64,000 nt of DNA from Oleispira sp036960605 (lineage in GTDB: Bacteria > Pseudomonadota > Gammaproteobacteria > Pseudomonadales > Oceanobacteraceae). Under the pieces are notes generated by a model. The model saw nothing but the letters and a program-made list of their open reading frames with translations, did no database searches and had not been told where the DNA came from. The stretch lies in NCBI GenBank assembly GCA_036960605.1, contig JBALXI010000023.1, positions 7,239 through 71,238 of the forward strand. Direction: 5' to 3'. Within the stretch, counting starts at the first letter, position 1. The number at the start of each line of letters is the position of its first letter. Shown in pieces: positions 26,069-35,463 of the stretch. Both the position numbers and the translations under genes were made by a program.

Positions 26069-26164
26069 GGATGCTTATACACTTAAGACAGTTTGAATGA
26101 GGGGGATTATAGCGAGAATTGAAGAGAAATTCAGGGACAATGTGCCCCTGATAGATTGTGCTAA

Positions 26165-26749
26165 TTAAATACCCAGAACTAGGCCAGGTGGCATACCGCT
26201 GGCTTGAGCGAGTCCTTTGATGACTAAAATTTCTAGAACCTGGATTAATAAGAAAGCAACGATGGGAGATATATCAATGCCACCCATGTCAGGCATGGCT
26301 TTACGAATCGGTTTTATTGCCGGCTCTAAAATCTGATTGATCAAAATTAATACCGGGTTATACGAGTTGGGTGCAACCCAAGAGGCAATCACGGTAATCA
26401 ATAATCCCCAAAAATAGACTTTTAATAGCAGGCTCATTACACCAATACCAGCCCATAAAGCGGCCTGTAGCGGCGGTTGTATACCATTGAGCAATAAAAT
26501 CAATACGATGGCGATGGCTTGAACCAATAATGCCAATACGAGAGACGCGATATCGATGCCACCCCAGCCCGGAATCATTTTACGTAATGGAATCAGTGGC
26601 GGATTTGTTGCTTTAACTATGAACTGTGAAATAGGGTTATAAAAATCTGCCCGTACTAGCTGTAGCAAAAAACGCAGAACCACGAGTAATAGGTACAGGC
26701 CCACTAGGGTATTGATTACTAACATGCCCACTTGGGTAAGGGAGTCCAT
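26165..26749 (-). CDS. YggT-family membrane protein
   Basis: Seen: 194 residues; two copies of the YggT module, each with hydrophobic spans and a P-L-P-R/K-- motif (NPPLIPLRKMIPGWGGIDIA, later LEPAIKPIRKAMPDMGGIDIS). The ATG at 26749 has GGAG at ideal distance; the ATG at 26755 abuts that ribosome site and the longer frame to 26812 has none. Known: YggT lies in the proC-yggS cluster; roles suggested include osmotic tolerance and cytochrome assembly-related CCB3 function in plastids, none certain. Confidence 0.9.
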   Translation of the reverse strand: MDSLTQVGMLVINTLVGLYLLLVVLRFLLQLVRADFYNPISQFIVKATNPPLIPLRKMIPGWGGIDIASLVLALLVQAIAIVLILLLNGIQPPLQAALWAGIGVMSLLLKVYFWGLLITVIASWVAPNSYNPVLILINQILEPAIKPIRKAMPDMGGIDISPIVAFLLIQVLEILVIKGLAQASGMPPGLVLGI

Positions 26750-26883
26750 AGACATCTCCGAAAATGATGTTGAAATTGGGTTATAAAATAGTGCGATAAA
26801 CGATGTAATCAAGATAAAGCCGATAAGGGTGATTTTCTACCCCTAGCAGCCATAGGTCACTCTATTCTTACAAATTCTTACCT

Positions 26884-27720
26884 TTAACTGGGTTTAACTT
26901 CGCCTAACAGCTCCGCTAGCTCACCCGAGCGACGATTTGCCGCATTGAGGGCCGCTTTTACAATGTCGCGTAAATGAGCGCTTTCAAAGGTATTGATGGC
27001 TTGTTCGGTTGTGCCACCCGGAGAGGTCACACGACGACGTAATTCAGCCACATCAACATCACTTTCTTTGGCCATTTGTGCCGCACCAATTGCCGTTTGA
27101 ATGGTCAGTTCACTGGCGGTTTCACGGCTCAAACCTAGCTCAACACCGGTATCGATCATGGCTTCCATTAATAGGAAGTAATACGCTGGGCCGCTGCCTG
27201 AAACGGCGGTTACGGCATCAATTTCTGCTTCGCTTTGCACCCATTGCACAATCCCGGCAGCTTTAAGAACCGTTTCCGCAAGATTTTTTTGTACGATTGA
27301 GGTGTGCTCGTTGGCGAACAAACCGCTGGCGCCTAACTGAATAAGGGAAGGCGTATTCGGCATGCAACGTACAATAGCTTGTGTTTGTCCTAACCAGCTT
27401 TGTAATGAAAATAAGTTGATACCCGCCGCGATGGAAACGAATAACGGCTGCTTAGTATCTGCCGAAATTGTCGAGGCAATATGGCTAGCCACTTCTTTCA
27501 TTACTTGAGGTTTTACTGCCAGTACCACGATATCAGCATCTAGCATTGCCGGACCGCAATCTGAGAATGCTTTGATAGAATATTGTTGGGCTAGCTGATC
27601 GCGCTGCGACTCATTAGGATCACTGACGCTGATGGAGTCTGCTGAATGGCCTTGGGCGATTAAACCGCCGATGAGGCTGGTGGCCATATTGCCACCACCA
27701 ATAAAACAAATGTTGCTCAT
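26884..27720 (-). CDS. proC: Pyrroline-5-carboxylate reductase
   Basis: Last step of proline synthesis, NAD(P)H-dependent. Seen: 278 residues; Rossmann motif FIGGGNMATSLIGGL, VLAVKPQVM, VRCMPNTPSLIQLGASGL, and the C-terminal VSGSGPAYYFLLMEA and RRRVTSPGGTTEQAI helices that form the dimer and bind substrate. Followed by yggT and preceded by yggS 37 bp upstream, a widely conserved trio. Confidence 0.97.
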   Translation of the reverse strand: MSNICFIGGGNMATSLIGGLIAQGHSADSISVSDPNESQRDQLAQQYSIKAFSDCGPAMLDADIVVLAVKPQVMKEVASHIASTISADTKQPLFVSIAAGINLFSLQSWLGQTQAIVRCMPNTPSLIQLGASGLFANEHTSIVQKNLAETVLKAAGIVQWVQSEAEIDAVTAVSGSGPAYYFLLMEAMIDTGVELGLSRETASELTIQTAIGAAQMAKESDVDVAELRRRVTSPGGTTEQAINTFESAHLRDIVKAALNAANRRSGELAELLGEVKPS

Positions 27721-27756
27721 GGAAATTCCTTCAATATCACTAATTTTAAAATAGAC

Positions 27757-28443
27757 CTAATCACGGGCGCCAAAAATATCAGTACCAATTCTTACTTGGC
27801 TGCTGCCGTGCTGTATTGCTAATTGTAAATCATTCGACATGCCCATGGATAATACGGTGCATTGTGGATGATTGTTAGCGAGTTGTTTCAATAGTCTTTG
27901 CATCTCATCAAATTGGGTCGCCAGTTTAGTTTCATCAGCGGTCGCTTCTGGAATGCACATTAAACCGCGCAACGATAATTGAGGTAATTGCTTTATAAAC
28001 GTAGCAAAGTTTTCAACGCTTTCTGGGGCAATACCGCTTTTTTGTTGTTCGCGGCTGATGTTGACCTGAATTAAAACGTTTAAGGGTGGTAAATCATCAG
28101 GGCGCTGATCGTTTAAGCGTTGAGCAATCTTGTCTCGATCTAACGTTTCGACCCATTGAAAGTGTTCAGCTATGATTCGGGTTTTGTTTGATTGGATAGG
28201 GCCGATGAAATGCCATTCAATATTGGTTAAATGCTGTAATTCGGTTATTTTTTCTACGGCGTCCTGCAAGTAATTTTCACCAAAAGCGCGTTGTCCCAAT
28301 TGATACAATGTTTCAATCATATGAGCAGGTTTTGTTTTACTCACCGCGAGCAGCTGCACTTCTTCTTGAGAACGGTGAGTTTGTTCACAAGCCGAGTAAA
28401 TATGCGCTCTAACTGATTGATATCGTTGCTCTAGTGTGGACAT
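27757..28443 (-). CDS. yggS: PLP homeostasis protein (YggS/PLPBP)
   Basis: Binds pyridoxal 5'-phosphate without known catalysis; loss disturbs vitamin B6 and amino-acid pools in E. coli. Seen: 228 residues; PLP lysine in LLAVSKTKP, FGENYLQDA, WHFIGPIQSNK, LIQVNIS, GLMCIPE and the phosphate-binding SMGMSNDLQLAI with VRIGTDIFG. First gene of the minus-strand yggS-proC-yggT run, divergent from pilT across 135 bp, as in P. aeruginosa. Confidence 0.95.
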   Translation of the reverse strand: MSTLEQRYQSVRAHIYSACEQTHRSQEEVQLLAVSKTKPAHMIETLYQLGQRAFGENYLQDAVEKITELQHLTNIEWHFIGPIQSNKTRIIAEHFQWVETLDRDKIAQRLNDQRPDDLPPLNVLIQVNISREQQKSGIAPESVENFATFIKQLPQLSLRGLMCIPEATADETKLATQFDEMQRLLKQLANNHPQCTVLSMGMSNDLQLAIQHGSSQVRIGTDIFGARD

Positions 28444-28578
28444 TCTTAATAACTGCTTTAGGATTAGTAGTAAGGTATTAGTTACAGCGCCGGATCATTC
28501 TCTATACTGAACTTAGGTGTCCATAATAAGCGACATAAATAGTATAAGCGAAATCCCCAGTCAGGTTGAGGAACAAGT

Positions 28579-29613
28579 ATGGATATTACTGAGTTATTGG
28601 CATTTAGTGCGAAACAAGGCGCTTCGGATCTACATTTATCCGCTGAAATGCCACCGATGATTCGAGTTGATGGTGATGTTCGCCGTATTAATTTGCCGGC
28701 ATTGGATCATAAAGAAGTTCATTCTTTAGTCTATGAAATCATGAACGATAAGCAGCGTAAGGATTTTGAAGAATTCTTAGAAACCGACTTCTCGTTTGAA
28801 GTGCCTGGCGTTGCCCGTTTTCGTGTCAACGCTTTTAACCATAATCGCGGTGCCGGTGCCGTATTCCGTACCATTCCCTCAAAGATTTTGAGTATGGATG
28901 ATTTGGGTATGGGGCAGATTTTTAAAGATCTCGCCATGACCCCGCGAGGCTTGGTTTTAGTTACTGGGCCAACAGGTTCGGGTAAATCAACCACGCTTGC
29001 GGCGATGGTCGATTATATTAATGATACCAAATATGATCATATTTTAACCGTAGAAGATCCGATCGAATTCGTTCATGAGTCGAAAAAGAGCCTCATTAAT
29101 CAGCGTGAAGTTCATCGCGATACTCTGGGTTTCAATGAAGCACTGCGCTCTGCGTTACGAGAAGATCCCGATGTTATTTTGGTTGGTGAGCTGCGAGATT
29201 TGGAAACCATTCGCTTGGCACTGTCAGCAGCAGAAACCGGCCACGTAGTATTCGGTACGCTTCATACTAGTTCAGCGGCGAAGACCATTGACCGTATTGT
29301 TGATGTATTTCCAGCAGAAGAAAAATCGATGGTGCGCTCGATGCTTTCTGAATCTTTGCAGGGTGTTGTTTCTCAAACTCTATTGAAGAAGACAGGCGGC
29401 GGTCGAATAGCGGCTCATGAAATCATGATTGGTACGCCGGCTATTCGTAACCTAATTCGTGAATCTAAAATTGCTCAGATGTATTCAGCGATTCAAACCG
29501 GTGGTTCTTTAGGCATGCAGACGATGGATCAGTGCTTACAGACTATGTTGAGTAAAGGTTTGATCACGCGTGAAATCGCACGTGATAAAGCTAAAATGCC
29601 AGAAAACTTTTAA
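28579..29613 (+). CDS. pilT: Type IV pilus retraction ATPase PilT
   Basis: Hexameric motor that depolymerises the pilus for twitching and DNA uptake. Seen: 344 residues; PAS-like N-terminal domain, Walker A GPTGSGKST at 130-138, Asp box EDPIEFVHE, Walker B LRDLETIRLAL after ILVGE, His box GTLHTSSA, and the C-terminal AIRNLIRE motif required for retraction in PilT. GAGGAA ribosome site 7 bp before the ATG. Co-directional with pilU 44 bp downstream. Confidence 0.98.
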   Translation: MDITELLAFSAKQGASDLHLSAEMPPMIRVDGDVRRINLPALDHKEVHSLVYEIMNDKQRKDFEEFLETDFSFEVPGVARFRVNAFNHNRGAGAVFRTIPSKILSMDDLGMGQIFKDLAMTPRGLVLVTGPTGSGKSTTLAAMVDYINDTKYDHILTVEDPIEFVHESKKSLINQREVHRDTLGFNEALRSALREDPDVILVGELRDLETIRLALSAAETGHVVFGTLHTSSAAKTIDRIVDVFPAEEKSMVRSMLSESLQGVVSQTLLKKTGGGRIAAHEIMIGTPAIRNLIRESKIAQMYSAIQTGGSLGMQTMDQCLQTMLSKGLITREIARDKAKMPENF

Positions 29614-29657
29614 TCTAAAACTATAATTAGACATTTATGCGCTTGGAGTTATAACTC

Positions 29658-30773
29658 ATGTCGATGGAAAAATTCTTGCGGGTCATGGTGGACAAAAACG
29701 CCTCAGACTTATTTATTACCGCGGGAGTACCAGCTTCTATTAAAGTGCATGGACGAGTCATGCCCTTAACCAAGAGTCCGTTAGCGGCAGAGCAGAGTCG
29801 AGACATTGTTCTGGGCTTGATGAATCAGCGACAGCGTGAGGAATTCGAAGAGCATAAAGAATGTAACTTTGCGATTAACGCCACCGGTATCGGACGTTTT
29901 CGTGCCAGTGCTTTTTATCAGCGTAATGTGATTGGCATGGTTCTTCGACGCATCGAAACTAAAATCCCCTCACTTGATGAGTTGGGCTTGCCCGATGTAG
30001 TGAAAGAGCTGGCCATGGCAAAGCGTGGGCTGATTCTTTTTGTGGGTGCGACAGGCGCGGGTAAATCGACTTCTTTGGCGGCGATGATTGGTCACCGCAA
30101 TTGTAATAGTAAAGGGCACATTCTAAGCGTTGAAGATCCTATTGAATTTATTCATCAGCATCAGGGCTGTATTGTTACTCAGCGTGAAGTGGGATTGGAT
30201 ACTGAAAGCTTTGAAATTGGTTTGAAAAATGCTCTGCGCCAGGCTCCCGATGTCATTATGATTGGTGAAGTGCGTAGCTCGGACGTTATGTCGCATGCAC
30301 TGACCTTTGCTGAAACCGGTCACCTAGCATTGGCGACGCTACATGCCAACAACGCGAACCAAGCGTTGGATCGAGTACTGCATTTTTTCCCACCAGAGCG
30401 TCATGCACAAACCTGGATGGATTTGTCGCTGAACTTACGTGCGATTGTTGCTCAGCAGTTGATACCAACACCTGATGGTAAAGGGCGACGCGCTGTTGTT
30501 GAAGTATTAGTTAATACGCCTTTAGTGTCCGATATGATTCGCAAAGGTGAAGTGCATGAGTTGAAAGGCTTAATGAGCCGTAACAATGATGAAGGTATGC
30601 AGACTTTTGACCAAGCGCTTTATGCCTTGTACGAGTCGGGTGAGATCACCTATGAAGAAGCTATTGCTCATGCAGATTCACCTAATGATTTACGCTTGAT
30701 GATTAAATTGGGTTCGGAAGCGGATGCAGATCAGTTAGATGCAGCATCTAAAGGGTTAACCTTGCAGGATTAA
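29658..30773 (+). CDS. pilU: Type IV pilus accessory retraction ATPase PilU
   Basis: PilT paralogue that supports retraction together with PilT. Seen: 371 residues; Walker A GATGAGKST at 130-138, EDPIEFIHQHQGCIVTQREVG, IMIGEVRS, ATLHANNANQALDR, and a C-terminal tail beyond the PilT end. The PilT motif AIRNLIRE is replaced by TPLVSDMIRKGE, a hallmark of PilU. Expected partner of pilT in one operon. Confidence 0.97.
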   Translation: MSMEKFLRVMVDKNASDLFITAGVPASIKVHGRVMPLTKSPLAAEQSRDIVLGLMNQRQREEFEEHKECNFAINATGIGRFRASAFYQRNVIGMVLRRIETKIPSLDELGLPDVVKELAMAKRGLILFVGATGAGKSTSLAAMIGHRNCNSKGHILSVEDPIEFIHQHQGCIVTQREVGLDTESFEIGLKNALRQAPDVIMIGEVRSSDVMSHALTFAETGHLALATLHANNANQALDRVLHFFPPERHAQTWMDLSLNLRAIVAQQLIPTPDGKGRRAVVEVLVNTPLVSDMIRKGEVHELKGLMSRNNDEGMQTFDQALYALYESGEITYEEAIAHADSPNDLRLMIKLGSEADADQLDAASKGLTLQD

Positions 30774-30823
30774 CGCTAACATTAACCAATATGGAAAAGA
30801 CCTTTGTATGAGTAGAGCGTAGT

Positions 30824-33800
30824 TTGGGGCTATCACATAGGATATTAACAAGGCTGGCGAGTGGCTATTCACGTTATTGGTGGGTGCCAACAATAATGGT
30901 GTTGATTCTAATACCGTTAAGTCAAAGTAACTTTTTGCTTTTTCATACCTTGGTTGAATTCTTTGCCATTACGGTTGCGATTATTAGCGCAATTGTGGCG
31001 TGGCATACTTACGCCTTGGCGAAAAATCAGTTCTTATTGCTGTTAGGTTGTGGATATTTCTTTATTGGTGGGCTCGATCTTGCCCATACGCTGACTTTTA
31101 CGGGGCTGCCTTTTCTAGAGCATGACTCTGGTAATAAGAGCCTGCAGTTTTGGATTATTGCCCGCTTTTTTGAGGCGACTCTGTTATTAGTGGCGCCGTT
31201 ATTTATCCATACTGAGCTACGACCTCGCAACCTCATTGTGACACTCGCCAGCATTATGTTATTGCTCTGCTGGGCCATCGTACAGAACTGGTTGCCTGCC
31301 TTTTATCTGGATGGCAAAGGGCTCACGATAACCAAAGTCATCTCCGAATATGTGATTATTATATTGCTTTTGGGTGCGCTCTTTACTTTCTGGCAAGCAA
31401 GACAAGATATTGAAAAAAGTAATTTCATTCTCATTAATATATCCATCATATTAACGATTTTTGCCGAGTACTCATTCACCCTTTATAGCGAATTCAGTGG
31501 CGTGATGATCATCCTTGGGCACATGTTGAAGCTGCTCTCGTATTGGGCTATTTATGTGGTATTGATTGAATCCAGCTTGCGTCAGCCATTTCTTAGCCTT
31601 GCGCGTGATGCCAATACGTATGATGCCGTGCCTGATGAAACCTTGGTTGTCGATAGAGAAGGCTATGTTCGTCAAGTAAATGAAGCGGTTCGACGTAATA
31701 TGAGTCATCCAGAAAATGCGCTTGGTAGCCGTTGCCACGAGTTGCAGCATGACCCCAGAATTAGTGAAGAAAGTTGCCAAATCTGTCGCAGTATCAGTGC
31801 AGGGGAAATTCTTACTAGTAGCGAATTTTTAATAGAGAAGCAGCAACAGTGGTTTGAAGTAACACTATCGCCGATAAGTCATGGGGATAAATCGTTAGCC
31901 ATGGTACATGTCCGTAGAAATATAACGGTAGCGAAAGAAGCTCAAGCTCGTTCGGAAGTATTTAATCGTTTATATACGGTATTGAGTCATACCAATAAAG
32001 CGATTGCCGGTGCGAATTCGCGGCAAATGATGTTTACTGATATTTGTGAAATCGCCGTACGTTATGGCGGCTTTAAAATGTCTTGGATTGGTTTGATTAA
32101 TAATCATGTGGTTAAACCTCAAGTGCATGCCGGGGACGAATCGGGTTATTTAAAAGCTATGGAAATTCGTGTTGATGATTCAGCACTAGCGCGAGGCCCG
32201 GTAGGACAAGCGGCGAAGAGTAATCAAGTTCGGTGTGTTAATAATACTAAGTCAGACCCCGATTTTACGCCTTGGAGTGAGGCTGCGGAACAGCGAGGTT
32301 ATGCGGCTTTAGCGGCTGTTCCTTTAAGTATCAAAAGTAAGGTAGTAGGCATATATGCGATTTACTCTGAGCTGCCAGACGCTTTTGATGAAAAAATGCT
32401 ATCCCTACTGGATTCATTAGGACGTGATATTAGCGCTGCGATGTTGCGCTTACAGGAGCGTCAGAAGCGAGAGCAAGCCGAAGCTAAAATCCAACAGTTA
32501 TCGCAAGTCGTTGAGCAGAGCGCGCATGCCATATTGATTACTGACATCTATTTCAAAATCGAATATGCCAATAGAGCCTTTACGGTTTTAACGGGATACC
32601 TCCAGCAAGAATTAATCAATAAAACGCCGGCAATTTTGCAGAGTCATTATACCGACAGTGATACTTATAATGATATTAGCCGCACACTTAAAGCGGGCCG
32701 TGAATGGAGTGGGCAAGTCCGCAACCAGCGAAAAGATGGATCCTTATATTGGGCATTACAATCGATTACGCCGATTAAGAATGATGAGGGCGAGGTCACG
32801 CATTATGTTTCTACCTCGGAAGATAATACTGATCTGCATGACGCTCAGCAGACTATTGAGCAGCTGGCGTTTTATGATCCGTTAACCAACTTGCCTAATC
32901 GCCGTTTATTATCGGATCGATTACAGCAAGCACTAGAGCATGCGCAGCGTAATCCAGGCCAAATTGTGGCAGCGCTAGTATTTGATTTGGATAATTTTAA
33001 AACAGTAAATGATTCATTGGGTCATAACTACGGCGATGATTTATTAAAGCATGTTGCGCAAATATTTCAGGCGCAAGTGCGCAGCGAAGATACGGTTTCT
33101 CGCCAGGGTGGTGATGAATTTACCATCATTCTTTCAGGCATGAAGCAGATCGAGAAGATTGCCGATATTGCGGATACTATTTTGCAAAAGCTTTCCCAGC
33201 CGATTAATCTTTCCGGACATCAGGTTGTGATCGGAACCAGTATCGGTATTGCTGTATATCCTAATGATGCTGATAGTTATGACGAGCTATTACGCAATGC
33301 TGACATGGCGATGTATCACGCGAAAGAAGAAGGTAAGAATAACTTCCAGTTCTTTATGCCGGCCATGAACAAGCAAGCGCATAATCGATTATTACTCGAA
33401 AATAAATTACGTAACGCGATCGAACAAAACCATTTTCAGCTTTTTTATCAGCCGCAGCTCGATTTAAAAACCGGCGAACTTATTGGAACGGAAGCGTTAA
33501 TCCGTTGGTTCGATCCAGAGCAGGGGATGATTTCTCCAGCCGAATTTATTCCGTTAGCAGAAGATACTGGCTTGATTGGTCAAATTGGTGATTGGGTCAT
33601 CGAGGCCGCGTGCCGCGATATGAAAGCCTTGCATGCGAAAGGCTTTCCTCAGCTTAAAGTCGCCATTAATGTGTCGGCCTTTCAGTTTCGCCATGGTAAG
33701 CACTTGACTGAAGTTATTGCTAAGACGTTAGAAAAATATCAATATCCAGCAGAGCTATTGGCGCTTGAGCTAACCGAAAGTATTTTAATTGATGATATTA

Positions 33801-34168
33801 AAGAAACGCTTAATATTCTAAATAGCATGCGCAGCTTGGGTATTACTTTAGCCATTGATGACTTTGGTACGGGTTATTCTTCGCTGAGTTATTTGAAGCA
33901 ATTTCCGATTGATATCTTGAAGATTGATCAATCTTTTATTCGTGATATCACCACCGATGCCAGTGATAAGGCGATAGTGAGTGCCATTATTGCGATGGCT
34001 CAGCAGTTGGATATCGATGTCTTGGCTGAAGGTGTTGAAACGGTAGAGCACCAGGCATTTTTGCAAAGCCAAGGCTGTGATTACGTGCAGGGATACTTAT
34101 ATTGTAAGCCGATTCCTGCAGATGAATTATTTGAGCGCTGGCAGAAAAAGGAGCTTACCTTTAAATAA
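30824..34168 (+). CDS. MASE3-PAS-GAF-PAS-GGDEF-EAL cyclic-di-GMP protein
   Basis: Seen: 1114 residues from TTG 30824; the start is uncertain (first ATG is 30896 and no good ribosome site is visible). The N-terminal about 240 residues are seven or so membrane spans of the MASE3 type (LVEFFAITVAIISAIVAW, GGLDLAHTLTF). Then a PAS domain with a Cys/His cluster (CHELQHDP, CQICRS), a GAF domain (about 385-540), a second PAS (about 555-680), an intact GGDEF motif at 762-766 and an EAL domain with EAL at 890-892, DDFGTGYSSL and an intact QGY---KP end. Both cyclic-di-GMP synthesis and breakdown are possible. Starts 51 bp after pilU, so it may share its transcript; a link to pilus control is inference. 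Confidence 0.92.
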   Translation: MGLSHRILTRLASGYSRYWWVPTIMVLILIPLSQSNFLLFHTLVEFFAITVAIISAIVAWHTYALAKNQFLLLLGCGYFFIGGLDLAHTLTFTGLPFLEHDSGNKSLQFWIIARFFEATLLLVAPLFIHTELRPRNLIVTLASIMLLLCWAIVQNWLPAFYLDGKGLTITKVISEYVIIILLLGALFTFWQARQDIEKSNFILINISIILTIFAEYSFTLYSEFSGVMIILGHMLKLLSYWAIYVVLIESSLRQPFLSLARDANTYDAVPDETLVVDREGYVRQVNEAVRRNMSHPENALGSRCHELQHDPRISEESCQICRSISAGEILTSSEFLIEKQQQWFEVTLSPISHGDKSLAMVHVRRNITVAKEAQARSEVFNRLYTVLSHTNKAIAGANSRQMMFTDICEIAVRYGGFKMSWIGLINNHVVKPQVHAGDESGYLKAMEIRVDDSALARGPVGQAAKSNQVRCVNNTKSDPDFTPWSEAAEQRGYAALAAVPLSIKSKVVGIYAIYSELPDAFDEKMLSLLDSLGRDISAAMLRLQERQKREQAEAKIQQLSQVVEQSAHAILITDIYFKIEYANRAFTVLTGYLQQELINKTPAILQSHYTDSDTYNDISRTLKAGREWSGQVRNQRKDGSLYWALQSITPIKNDEGEVTHYVSTSEDNTDLHDAQQTIEQLAFYDPLTNLPNRRLLSDRLQQALEHAQRNPGQIVAALVFDLDNFKTVNDSLGHNYGDDLLKHVAQIFQAQVRSEDTVSRQGGDEFTIILSGMKQIEKIADIADTILQKLSQPINLSGHQVVIGTSIGIAVYPNDADSYDELLRNADMAMYHAKEEGKNNFQFFMPAMNKQAHNRLLLENKLRNAIEQNHFQLFYQPQLDLKTGELIGTEALIRWFDPEQGMISPAEFIPLAEDTGLIGQIGDWVIEAACRDMKALHAKGFPQLKVAINVSAFQFRHGKHLTEVIAKTLEKYQYPAELLALELTESILIDDIKETLNILNSMRSLGITLAIDDFGTGYSSLSYLKQFPIDILKIDQSFIRDITTDASDKAIVSAIIAMAQQLDIDVLAEGVETVEHQAFLQSQGCDYVQGYLYCKPIPADELFERWQKKELTFK

Positions 34169-34195
34169 GCTCCCTTAAAGTAAGCTTCCTTTTTC
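34145..34195 (+). terminator. Terminator overlapping the end of the GGDEF/EAL gene
   Basis: AAAAAGGAGCTTA (34145-34157) can pair with TAAGCTTCCTTTTT (34181-34194, one bulge), T-run included; an alternative shorter stem GAGCTTA/TAAGCTC lies inside. It spans the stop codon and separates converging genes. Confidence 0.5.
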
Positions 34196-34215
34196 TAATG
34201 ACCATGATCGAACCA

Positions 34216-35463
34216 CTATGCTCGGTAGACTTCACGACCTGCACTGAAGGTAAGTTGCACTTCACCGACGAGAGGTTCACCCAGCACTGGGCTATTTTTT
34301 CCAGCCGAGGCGAGTGAGTCTGCGCTATAGCAAACTTCTGCATTTTGATTCACGACCACAAGATTAGCCAGCTGCTTTAATTGTAGGCCTGCCTTCAACC
34401 CCAAAATCTTTGCTGGCATAATTGAGCTCGCGTTAACCGTCGCGTCTAGTGTTAGCTCGCCTTTATTGACCAATGTCAGCATCATTGATAACCAGGTATC
34501 CAAAATACTCATACCGGCTTCTGCGGCGGCAAAAGGTGCTTTCTTGGCCGCAATATCTTGTGCTTTATGGTTCGAGCAAATTGCTAGAGTGCCATCATTT
34601 ATCCCCGCAAGCAGTGCTTGGCGGTCTTGTTCACTGCGTAATGGAGGTTGCACGTTAAAAGTACTGTCAAAGCCATTCACATCAAGGTCAGTGAACATCA
34701 AATTAGCAATGGCGACATCGGCGGTGACGGGCAAACCCTGAGCTTGGGCTTGGCGAATCATATCCACCGAACGGCCACAACTAAGCTGACTGAAATGAAC
34801 GCGACAACCGGTTAATTCTACTAATAGCAGTTGTTGAGCTAGTGAAGTCGTTTCTGCAATTTCTGCAATGCCTGTAAGACCTAAGCGGTTTGCCGTTGGA
34901 CCTTCATGCATTTTGCCGTTAGCGCTGAGATCAAAGTCTTCTGCCGTGAGCATGATAAGCATGTCATGAGTGGTTGCGTATTCCATGATGCGGCGAAGGA
35001 CTAAAGCATTCTTAATCGGCGCACGCGCATTCGATAACGCAATACAGCCTGCTTGCTTGAGGCTATACATATTGGCGAGCTGATCGCCTTCGAGGCCTTG
35101 GGTAAGAGCCCCCATCGGCAGGAGCTGACTATTATTGGCTTTTACCGACGCTAGCTGAAGTAGGCTCACATCGGCTGGGGTATCAACAATCGGCTTGCTG
35201 TTTGGCTGTGTGCATAACAAGCTAACACCGCCTTGGGCAGCGGCGAGGGTTTCACTGGCAACATTATTAACGTGGGCGCTGAGGTCGATTAAGCCAGGCA
35301 ATAATAGGGCTTGATTGGCGTTAAATACATTGGCCGAATCTGCAGCTTGGCCCGCGGCGGTGATAGCAGTAATCAGGCCATCGACAATAACGACATCACT
35401 AAACTGCTTTAACTGCTGGCTTGGATCTAATATTTGCGCATGGGTTAGGGTTAAAGTACTCAT
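34216..35463 (-). CDS. pyrC': Non-catalytic dihydroorotase-like subunit (PyrC')
   Basis: Seen: 415 residues with the amidohydrolase layout (PGLIDL near 57), but the metal-binding His-x-His is missing: the sequence reads LIDLSAHVNN, where active enzymes have D-x-H-x-H. Known: in Pseudomonas, pyrB is followed by such a pseudo-dihydroorotase (PyrC', also pyrX), which is needed to assemble active aspartate transcarbamoylase dodecamers; a real dihydroorotase is coded elsewhere. Its start overlaps the pyrB stop by 4 bp, which fits stoichiometric assembly. Confidence 0.93.
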   Translation of the reverse strand: MSTLTLTHAQILDPSQQLKQFSDVVIVDGLITAITAAGQAADSANVFNANQALLLPGLIDLSAHVNNVASETLAAAQGGVSLLCTQPNSKPIVDTPADVSLLQLASVKANNSQLLPMGALTQGLEGDQLANMYSLKQAGCIALSNARAPIKNALVLRRIMEYATTHDMLIMLTAEDFDLSANGKMHEGPTANRLGLTGIAEIAETTSLAQQLLLVELTGCRVHFSQLSCGRSVDMIRQAQAQGLPVTADVAIANLMFTDLDVNGFDSTFNVQPPLRSEQDRQALLAGINDGTLAICSNHKAQDIAAKKAPFAAAEAGMSILDTWLSMMLTLVNKGELTLDATVNASSIMPAKILGLKAGLQLKQLANLVVVNQNAEVCYSADSLASAGKNSPVLGEPLVGEVQLTFSAGREVYRA

